From a virus, in IMG/VR virus record IMGVR_UViG_3300036800_000529, positions 1 to 29,205 of that record: 29,205 nucleotides of DNA; one strand, written 5' to 3'. A program made the translations under genes and the position numbers. This document shows, piece after piece, positions 9,601 to 15,386 of this stretch. Position 1 is the stretch's first letter. Every line of letters starts with the position of its first letter. Under the pieces are notes generated by a model. That model saw only the letters and a list, made by a program, of their open reading frames with translations. It did not search any database and was not told the origin of the DNA.

Positions 9601-10281
9601 GAAACCGGCCGCATTGGCGACGTTGAGCGCTTTCGATCCCGCCGTAATAGATCCCGTTGTACTCTCCGCACCTCCGTCACCAACGGCGCCGTACGCCGGA
9701 GCTGTGATGTCGATGTACGGCCGCGGACCTTGCCACGAAGTATTGCCGTTCACCGTCAACGAGGCGAGCGGTCCAGGATTAAACGTCGAAGCAGTCAGTG
9801 TGCCGGTGACAGTTGCGTTCCCAGCCACGCTCAGGTTTCCGCCCAGGGACAATCCGAAGGCCGATATGTTATTGCCCGCCCCCGAAGAGGAGAGGTCAGC
9901 AGGCAGAATCACATCGGGTTGTGTAATCGTCCCGTTGATCTGCGCGCTCGAAATCTGCACCTCATACCGCCCGGCAGCAGCGTAAAAGTGATAATTTCCC
10001 AATCCGTCTGTCTGAAAAGGATTCGCCGCCCCTACCGTTAGTGTCGCATCGGTATAAACGGTTGCCAGCGGAGTGCATGGTGTCCCGCTTGCCGTGGGTT
10101 GGCACACACGAACAGTCGCGCCCGCTACCGGCCGGCCGCTAGGGCCAAAAACGATGTCGTCTTTCCGTGATCCTTGCGCACGGGCGCCCGAAACGCTCAA
10201 AAAGAAAAGTCCTGCCATCACCAGTAGTGCGACTGGCCTCCCTCGAAAAATGCCCTCGCTATTTTTTGCGACCCTTTTCAT
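6673..10281 (-). CDS. Giant tailspike-like pectate-lyase-fold protein with Sec signal peptide
   Basis: 1202 residues from ATG 10281, which has GGAAGGGAAG upstream and overlaps the previous gene by ATGA. The frame stays open further upstream, but that part overlaps the 241-residue gene and is low-complexity Arg-rich, so it is not used. Residues 1-36 are a clear signal peptide (LLVMAGLFFLSVSGARAQ). Then comes a carboxypeptidase-regulatory/Ig-like domain (about 40-125, FGPSGRPVAGATVRVC), then a Gly/Asn-rich beta linker. A right-handed beta-helix of the Pectate_lyase_3 type follows (about 200-600; AYGAVGDGGAE, DDTLAIRAAM, GGSIYFPPGNYVF). Next are an Fn3-like segment, a LamG/concanavalin-like domain (ADSFARADSSTLGANW...LWLWANDSVSSW) and a beta C-terminus. 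Phage tailspikes use this helix to bind or cleave polysaccharide. The export signal is odd for a virion protein; it may instead be a secreted surface enzyme. Confidence 0.75.
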   Translation of the reverse strand: MKRVAKNSEGIFRGRPVALLVMAGLFFLSVSGARAQGSRKDDIVFGPSGRPVAGATVRVCQPTASGTPCTPLATVYTDATLTVGAANPFQTDGLGNYHFYAAAGRYEVQISSAQINGTITQPDVILPADLSSSGAGNNISAFGLSLGGNLSVAGNATVTGTLTASTFNPGPLASLTVNGNTSWQGPRPYIDITAPAYGAVGDGGAESTTGSITAGSKALNVANAAGFTVGMGVHVDGAGASGDVLLATVSSIAGNTLNLSVAASTTATGASVGDDDTLAIRAAMSTFCASGTNQSSGGSIYFPPGNYVFSQPQSSNANGIPFNTNCGGIHFLGGNSSVHNGTDFVQPPTSTLLPHCGPSPNAKAAFVTDYPNGNTTFENLVIVGCNEAVEAQGNVIHFKNTFLTVGVSGLTDNTPLHLWDTFWIFFDGGGLNTVGTTAIPTMLMTGDTCSGCYSGVGNIYMAGTLISGGPISYIQRGDLSGAPPGHWVFRNITQESGNGDLIQITNPGAHALQSVGPITLDDVAQSDNLNNSSALINFNSAGTTLSGVYINNSASGGQGVNAPAIRMTAGALDHYFVTGCDANCSYVVWNSSGSPVGSGVVQNAQGSDFITDITKDSSAGHSISSPSGNLNPRGDGPAIRVTQSGSNYASYGVDATNGLTFGSNTQAGWNAQLYQSTAPNIDIAFAANYPPTGVSATEANTGGSLPTGTYYIYMVSTTGSICASASTFSAPSPIAGPYTVGAGISTAEFNVSWTPSAAGVTAIAGYCVFMGSAPQYNPSNAASAFISGASTSSATVTSLPNTPGAYPIAYQMVAQHHFTPTSALFNNISTPAAGNPPYTPPCLASVTCLGFIPESPFTADSFARADSSTLGANWSNSVVNSGWGNFRISGNTVTTQTGGAPGIESWIAQNFLADQFSRATITALTNGPNDLAAVTVRGTGTSTDTEYGFVCVNGGSGIYKRIASVQSTIVGGGPSCAVGNAIELDVVGTTLTALINGTVVLTTTDSSIASGQPGLWLWANDSVSSWIGGSLTPGNGAQSIFNQANTWARPQTFASPITSASLAAANKTRTCNIVRGDQSGTALTTGNIQPQGSLCYIDAASTVTQVAVMVDAGASTVQIGYRHNGITTAITPTLTPASVSGITDHVACANGSGTATTIEGNSVTCSTLSNTALTLGDFLETIGGVADGTSKRLSVSVTYTIN

Positions 10282-11003
10282 TGCGCTTCCCTTCCACTCT
10301 TGATCTGCCGCTGCGATATTGCTGGCTCCGTTGCAGCCTTTAAGCTCACGTTCTGTACCGCTGGGCCAAGTCCGTGTTTTGCGGCCTTGTCTGCATCCAA
10401 AATCGCGTGGCAATGTTTGCAGACGGCGACTCCCGTCTTCACTTTTTCGCCGCACGCTGGGCATTCGCTCATCCTCATGGGTACATATGCCCACTCGCGT
10501 TCGATGCCCATCGCAATCGCCGCTCGCCGGTGCAAATCGGATATTTCGCGATACGAATGGCCTCGAGCCCACATGGTATCGCCTTCTCCAATAAGCCGAT
10601 GGTAGTAGGAATCTCGCCGCTCCGTGGCTGCCGTCAATTCTTCGTCGGAGGGTCTTGGGCCGGAACACACGAACATTCCGTGATCTTGCAGGTCCTGTAA
10701 CAGATCATCAGCGATCTCGCGTGCCGTTATCAAAAATGGAAACCGGCGATTGTCTCCCAAGTCGATTACGTCCCCTCTCGAACTCAGTAACAGTAGTGCG
10801 TACGCCTTATCTTTGGGGCATGCTGGAATATGATAGACGCCGTGCGTTCGCGATACATACCAGTCCTGATCGGATATGGATGCTATCGTCGCGGTCGTGG
10901 ACTTATCGGACTCGCCTGCCGTCTCCGCTCGCAAAACGTTCGCTTCAGCGAATCTGTTCTGTGGCGCTGCTGGTATCGCTGCCGCTTTGGTCGTGTCGCT
11001 CAC
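10278..11003 (-). CDS. Phage-module protein of unknown function with C-terminal zinc ribbon
   Basis: 241 residues from GTG 11003, chosen because AGGAG lies 9 bases upstream; an earlier in-frame GTG at 11057 would give 259 residues but has a weak site. The N-terminal 40 residues are Ala-rich and disordered-looking. A compact central part (DWYVSRTHGVYHIPACP, then ITAREIADDLLQDLQDHGMFVC) is followed by a helical charged stretch. A zinc ribbon is formed by C181-x2-C184 and C195-x2-C198 (CPACGEK...CKHC). No family recognised. Its stop overlaps the tailspike-like start (ATGA), which implies translational coupling. A role in tailspike assembly or regulation would be speculation. Confidence 0.72.
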   Translation of the reverse strand: MSDTTKAAAIPAAPQNRFAEANVLRAETAGESDKSTTATIASISDQDWYVSRTHGVYHIPACPKDKAYALLLLSSRGDVIDLGDNRRFPFLITAREIADDLLQDLQDHGMFVCSGPRPSDEELTAATERRDSYYHRLIGEGDTMWARGHSYREISDLHRRAAIAMGIEREWAYVPMRMSECPACGEKVKTGVAVCKHCHAILDADKAAKHGLGPAVQNVSLKAATEPAISQRQIKSGREAQ

Positions 11004-11063
11004 GTGCTCGTTCTCCTGGATTGACTGCCTGGTTCGTCTCTCTTGACCCGCGTTCACTGATTC

Positions 11064-11654
11064 TCAAACAAACGGCTGCCCATGAAACGCGGGCATTGCG
11101 CCGTCGAGAACGTCATCTGCGGTGCGTTCCCATTCGCGCTCGCGGGCCGCTTCGCGACGTGTTATCGCCGCTCTTGCAGTTCCGCGCGGCGACTTCCGCG
11201 TCCACTCGATCGCCCGCACGACCCAGTCACAGACCGTGGGGCTAAGTTGCATGAATCCACCATCCGCCTGTTCGAGCGTGAAGCAGTGCTCCCAATCGCC
11301 TCGGGATGGATACGGCCCCAGCGCGGGGATTCGTATTCCATCTTCGATTTCCGTCGTTCGCGCGTACCACTCTTCGCGCGAACCGTATGCATCGGGTGGC
11401 ATCCATCGTTCGATGTGCCACCGATTCACCGGAATATACTTCGGCTCCTGGCGCAGCTCGATTCTTTCGCGAATCACGTTCCCGTGCGCATCGCGGTCTG
11501 TCCATCGCCCGCCAATCCATCCCAGTCGCGCTCCGCCCCAAACCGCTCGAAAGTTGGGCTCCCCAAATCGGTTCATGCCGCCGGCGCGAGCAATGCGTTC
11601 GCACAGGGCGGCTTCCGCTTCATGCGTTTCTCGTGTTACACGAATCATAAGCAT
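11064..11654 (-). CDS. Phage-module protein of unknown function
   Basis: 196 residues from ATG 11654 (a second ATG two codons later is possible), with GAGAAG 5 bases upstream. The sequence is Trp-, Arg- and Glu-rich (FRAVWGGARLGWIGGRW, YIPVNRWHIERWMPP, WEHCFTLE) and ends in a basic helical region (AAITRREAAREREWERTADD). There is no signal peptide, membrane segment or recognisable catalytic motif. It lies just after the capsid gene and its hairpin, and 60 bases before the 241-residue gene. This position suits a head-completion or minor head protein, but nothing in the sequence proves it. The long plus-strand frame over this gene is a shadow. Confidence 0.68.
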   Translation of the reverse strand: MLMIRVTRETHEAEAALCERIARAGGMNRFGEPNFRAVWGGARLGWIGGRWTDRDAHGNVIRERIELRQEPKYIPVNRWHIERWMPPDAYGSREEWYARTTEIEDGIRIPALGPYPSRGDWEHCFTLEQADGGFMQLSPTVCDWVVRAIEWTRKSPRGTARAAITRREAAREREWERTADDVLDGAMPAFHGQPFV

Positions 11655-11722
11655 TCATGCTTCTCGATCTTCGATTCCGATGGATGTCTATTCACATCCT
11701 TGAATAACAAATCGAAAGGATT

Positions 11723-11750
11723 GAAGGGACGATCTTGCGATCGTCCCTTC
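11723..11750 (-). terminator. Perfect 12-bp hairpin after the capsid gene
   Basis: GAAGGGACGATC, loop TTGC, GATCGTCCCTTC: a perfect 12-bp stem with a four-base loop, 25 bases beyond the capsid stop. On the minus strand the downstream side is AATCCTTTCGATTTGTTATT, T-rich but without a clean T run. It could be a partial terminator, or it could protect the abundant capsid mRNA from 3' decay. It separates the head genes from the following genes. Confidence 0.6.
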
Positions 11751-11774
11751 GCGGTTATGAGGAGGACAACGGGG

Positions 11775-13025
11775 CTAGTAGCCGGTGGGAATGGCGAGAT
11801 TACTGATGTACGCGCCACTTCGAGGAGACTCGTTCCATACCTGGAAGCCCGTCACGAAATAAAAGATATACGCGCTGGCCAATCCGCCGCTCGCCCCGTA
11901 GATTGGGAAAACCGTTTGGCCGCCGACATCGTAGAAATCGATGTCCTGCATCACCGCACGGCCCCAATGAGAAAGGTCGAGAAAATCGACGCGCGACGCG
12001 TTTGCGTTGATGCTCGCCTTGATCGGAACTCCCGCCATCGTTTTGTCGCCCGTGAACAGCAGGTCCAGATCGCTCGCCCGCCCGCCCGCTCCTTCCTTGA
12101 TGATTTGCGAAATGGTCACGCCGAGTTGCTCCCACTGGTGCTCCTGCTCGAGCGAGGTATAAGCCACCAGTTTGGTCACCTGGTTTGTACCGAGGGCCTT
12201 GCGCACCTTGTTGATCGCCAGCCGCACCGCGCCAGGCGTAAGTGCCGAATTACTCGCGTTCACGTTTGGTGTGGCCAGCTCCACCGGGTATGTCGATCGA
12301 TTCAAGTTGAGCCACGTGCCTGTCGTCGCGTTCGTCTGGTGATACAAAATCCCGAACAGTGACACTGGCTGCGCGCCCGTGAGCCCGTCGTGTACGATCA
12401 CATCATTCGCTGACGTTCCTGACGGCACCGAATCGACTGTAATCGTTGCTCCAAATGGATCCACCGCGGTCACGTTGCACGATCCGCGATTTGTAGTCAG
12501 GGTCGGGTCATACACTTGAATTGTCTGGTTGTAATAGACGAGTTGTGCGCCGGGCGGCTTGGCCATTGTGAACGTGCTCGACGAAATGGAGCTGATCGTT
12601 CCCAACACGCCGTTGCCGTTGGTCTGCATCACCTTGTCCAGGAAGGATCGAAATTGTGCCATCGCATTTTTAACCTCGCGTTTGGCGGCGTTTTCGATCG
12701 CCTTCTCCGGTGCATTCGAGGCGTATTCCACCAGCTTCGTGATTTCCACTGCGTGCCGGAAGAACACCGGGGTAACCTGAGCCACGTCATAAACCGTTCC
12801 CGAACCGCGTCCCAGGTCGCCGCCATCCATGTTGGCTAGACCGGCCTTGCCCCCTGGACGAATTTGCAGCGGCAAGCGCATGTTGCGCGAGCTGACGCGT
12901 TCCACATCGCCCCGTTGCTGAATCATCGTGAGTAAAATGTCATTGCGCTCGTAAAGCAGCGGGAGTTTGTCCCGCACTTTCTCCAGTTGCAGCGCAACCG
13001 ATTGCGAGTTCTGCATTTGTGCCAT
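11775..13025 (-). CDS. Probable major capsid protein (HK97 fold, P22-like size)
   Basis: 416 residues from ATG 13025, with AAGGGA 10 bases upstream; the frame opens at a TTG at 13076, which would add 17 residues without a good site. The protein starts with a helical, Gln-rich segment (MAQMQNSQSVALQLEKVRDKLPLLYE). A GGKAGLANMDGGDLGRG loop, a helix (NAPEKAIENAAKREVKNAMA), many beta strands with Gly/Thr turns and a C-terminal YIFYFVTGFQVW strand follow. No short signature motif proves the fold. The call rests on position directly after portal and scaffold, on size near the 430 residues of P22 coat, on domain texture and on the downstream hairpin. Confidence 0.75.
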   Translation of the reverse strand: MAQMQNSQSVALQLEKVRDKLPLLYERNDILLTMIQQRGDVERVSSRNMRLPLQIRPGGKAGLANMDGGDLGRGSGTVYDVAQVTPVFFRHAVEITKLVEYASNAPEKAIENAAKREVKNAMAQFRSFLDKVMQTNGNGVLGTISSISSSTFTMAKPPGAQLVYYNQTIQVYDPTLTTNRGSCNVTAVDPFGATITVDSVPSGTSANDVIVHDGLTGAQPVSLFGILYHQTNATTGTWLNLNRSTYPVELATPNVNASNSALTPGAVRLAINKVRKALGTNQVTKLVAYTSLEQEHQWEQLGVTISQIIKEGAGGRASDLDLLFTGDKTMAGVPIKASINANASRVDFLDLSHWGRAVMQDIDFYDVGGQTVFPIYGASGGLASAYIFYFVTGFQVWNESPRSGAYISNLAIPTGY

Positions 13026-13159
13026 CTTGTATTGGTCCCTTTGAAATGGATTCTCGACTGCGCTCGCGCGCAGCAAGTGTGTTGCGGGTGTCCTTCACGG
13101 ACTGGCTGTTGAGAAAGTCGTTTGTAAAAGAAATTCGAAGCTTAACTTCGCGGAGGGAA

Positions 13160-14311
13160 TCAGAGATTCAGAATGTCGCTATCAGACAATCGCGCGTAAT
13201 CGATATCGCGCGCTGTTTTCCCACCATGCCCATCACGCGCTGCTCCGCCCGAACCGACGATGTCCACCCGTTGCTCGGCCGTACGTTGTCTTGCCCGCCG
13301 TCCGCGATCCGCCGCCATGATCGTCGACGTCCACTCCTCCATCACTTTCTTCGCTACGTTGGGCAGCGCCTGTCTCGCCCGTCCGGTAATCAGCGAAACG
13401 ATCGCGCGCTGGTGGCTCCCATCGAGCGTCCCTGCTCGCAATGCATCGCGTACCTGCTGCGCCAATTGCCGGTTCTCTCCGAGCGTTCTATCTAATTCGC
13501 GATAGATCTCGCCAACCACGCGGTTCCGCGTCGTCTTCGACGCTCCCTCCGGCAACAACCTCTCCACCTGCGTCTGGATTTGATCGACTACGCCTTGTAC
13601 CACTGCCGCATTGGTGCTTTGAAAAAACTCTTGCGTTGCGCCCGAAGTCGTCGATGACCCTGCGCGTCGATCATTTTCTTCGCGCTGTGCGGTCTCAGAG
13701 AGCTCGTCTTCTCCTCTTCTTGCTTGGCTGTTCGCCGCGGCCGGCGCTTTCAACTCGGCATCCTCTGTGCGGCTTCGCTTGCCAAGTTCAGCGCTGATCG
13801 CCTTCGCGAATGACGCAAAAGCTCTCGGATCGAGCGACGCGATTGTTTTAGCTAATTCGGCCTGATCTTCGACTCGCGGCGAAAAGAACAGTGCATCCAG
13901 CCGGTTCAAATCTCCTATCAGCTCCGTCGCCTTGCGTGCTTCGGCTGGCGTCGCAAATACCTCTCGATATTCGCGGGCGTCTTGCCATGCCTGACGCAAC
14001 TCCGGCTTCGCATCGAAAATCTCTCCCAGCGCTTCTGGCTCTCTGTTCTCGTTCAGCTTCTCTTGCGTACTGCCTGCTGTCTCGTCAGCGCTGTCGCCGT
14101 CCACGGCTGAAGATTGGTCTTCGCCATGATCGCCGGATAATCCATCCGCGGCATCGCTTCCCTTGTGTCGCCGTTCATCGAGAAGCCCAAGGATTTCGTC
14201 GTCGCTTCGGTCCTCCACAACACTCCGGTTCGGCTCAACCCGCGATCGCTCGGGTATACGTGCACGGTGTGTTGTTTCTGTCTCGCTTGTTCTGGCAGCA
14301 GATATCGTCAC
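13160..14311 (-). CDS. Probable phage scaffolding protein
   Basis: 383 residues from GTG 14311, preceded by GGAGGAATT. The frame is open further upstream to 14494, but that part overlaps the divergent PilZ gene and is Arg/Cys-rich without sense. The protein is very charged and mostly helical: an acidic N-terminus (VVEDRSDDEILGLLDERR), a Glu/Ala-rich middle (PELRQAWQDAREYREVF, AELAKTIASL), a disordered Ser/Glu linker, and a C-terminal helical domain (VVQGVVDQIQTQVERLLPEG, YRELDRTLGENRQLAQQVRD). The placement between portal and capsid, and this acidic coiled-coil nature, are typical of scaffolds. No protease motif is visible. Confidence 0.68.
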   Translation of the reverse strand: MTISAARTSETETTHRARIPERSRVEPNRSVVEDRSDDEILGLLDERRHKGSDAADGLSGDHGEDQSSAVDGDSADETAGSTQEKLNENREPEALGEIFDAKPELRQAWQDAREYREVFATPAEARKATELIGDLNRLDALFFSPRVEDQAELAKTIASLDPRAFASFAKAISAELGKRSRTEDAELKAPAAANSQARRGEDELSETAQREENDRRAGSSTTSGATQEFFQSTNAAVVQGVVDQIQTQVERLLPEGASKTTRNRVVGEIYRELDRTLGENRQLAQQVRDALRAGTLDGSHQRAIVSLITGRARQALPNVAKKVMEEWTSTIMAADRGRRARQRTAEQRVDIVGSGGAARDGHGGKTARDIDYARLSDSDILNL

Positions 14312-14481
14312 AATTCCTCCGCCATGGCTATCCACGAATTGCCTGGAATAAAGTGCTTTAAACCGTACGAACGTACTATTTTCCTGTTCTTCGCCGCATG
14401 CGACGCTACTCCTATAGCGCGGTTCAAGTGACCAGCCCCGTACGCACGCATCATCGCGCCTGAAGTTTTTAGGAGCTATAC

Positions 14482-15330
14482 ATGGGGACCACAACCATCG
14501 CTTCTACGTCGCAAGGTCCAAGACCTGCCGGACAACCGGCTGCCGCTCAAAGTGACGCGGACCGCCGCCGGCGCAGGCGTGCAAAAATCTCAGCTCAGGT
14601 TTACGTGAAGCTCCTCGATTCAGAACAGCCCTTCGAAGAAATTTGCTTGAGTGTCGACGTATCTCGCGACGGACTACTCTTCGCCAGCGATTCGCCGAAC
14701 TACTCCAAGGGACAGCGCCTCGAAATCATCTTCCCGTATTCCAACATGCCCGGTGCCATCAATCAGGGACAGGTCGCTGAGGTTGTGAGGCTGGTGCCTC
14801 AGCCCGGTGGCAAACACGGCATTGCAGTCCACTTCAGCGCCGCGAAAACCGAGTCGAAGAGCGACAAGAAATCGTCCCTATCCAGGCCCGCGACACTCCC
14901 ATCTGTCGCGTCGTCCGAGAAACAACCGCAATCAGTCGTCCTGGCAATCGAACCCGATCCTCGCGGCGCCGAGTCGATGCGTAACATGCTCGAACAGGAC
15001 GGCTACACAGTAATCGTTGTTCCCAATGGCCAGGCGGCTCTCGAAATCCTGCGCTCCAGCATCCCGTCCGTCTTCATCGCCGAAGTCGAATCGGACGATA
15101 TCTCAGGTCATGACCTTTGCGTCATCGTCAAACAGAACGAACGACTCCAAAACGTCCCGGTGATTCTAATGACCCGCTCCGCGCAGCCCGCCGACTACGC
15201 CACCAGTCATCAACTCGGTGCCGTCGTTTGCATGGCCAAACCCTTTAAGCCGGAGCGCCTGCAGCAAGTGGTCCGGTTGGTTGCCCCGCCGCCCGCTCTG
15301 AAGAACGCTCCCGCCGTTCGTGTCGTCTGA
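14482..15330 (+). CDS. PilZ domain fused to a degenerate receiver domain, inverted cargo gene
   Basis: 282 residues, ATG with AGGAG 6 bases upstream. An N-terminal disordered segment leads to a PilZ domain (about 28-120) with the arginine cluster R28-R33 and the D59-x-S61-x-x-G64 motif (DVSRDG), the two elements that bind cyclic di-GMP. A Ser/Lys linker (120-150) joins a receiver-like domain (151-270). There the acidic pair is E157/D159, the phospho-acceptor position is E201 (FIAEVESDD) rather than Asp, T231 and K253 (MAKPFKP) are kept. It therefore probably cannot be phosphorylated in the usual way. Likely a c-di-GMP-responsive regulator of motility, attachment or exopolysaccharide. It lies between portal and scaffold genes, opposite to both. 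Confidence 0.9.
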   Translation: MGTTTIASTSQGPRPAGQPAAAQSDADRRRRRRAKISAQVYVKLLDSEQPFEEICLSVDVSRDGLLFASDSPNYSKGQRLEIIFPYSNMPGAINQGQVAEVVRLVPQPGGKHGIAVHFSAAKTESKSDKKSSLSRPATLPSVASSEKQPQSVVLAIEPDPRGAESMRNMLEQDGYTVIVVPNGQAALEILRSSIPSVFIAEVESDDISGHDLCVIVKQNERLQNVPVILMTRSAQPADYATSHQLGAVVCMAKPFKPERLQQVVRLVAPPPALKNAPAVRVV

Positions 15331-15349
15331 ACTTCCGGATTCCAGCCCG

Positions 15350-15386
15350 CAGGCTTGGGCGTTACCCAGCAAAACGCCTAAGCCTG
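15350..15386. terminator. Long hairpin between convergent PilZ and portal genes
   Basis: CAGGCTTGGGCGTT, a 9-base loop, AACGCCTAAGCCTG: a 14-bp stem with one mismatch that is a G-U pair in plus-strand RNA. It starts 19 bases after the PilZ stop and overlaps the last codons and stop of the portal gene (stop at 15378-15380). It could end transcription in either direction, although neither side has a long T run. Confidence 0.45.

Noticed and set aside
10282-10668. Extended N-terminus of the tailspike-like protein
   Set aside because: It overlaps the 241-residue gene, is Arg-rich without pattern, and would bury the signal peptide 130 residues inside.
11082-12362. 426-codon plus-strand open frame over the capsid and 196-residue genes
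   Set aside because: It is Arg/His/Pro-rich noise opposite two well-supported genes, with no ribosome site or domain.
14312-14494. Extended N-terminus of the scaffold-like protein
   Set aside because: It overlaps the divergent PilZ start and its ribosome site; the GTG at 14311 has GGAGGA upstream.
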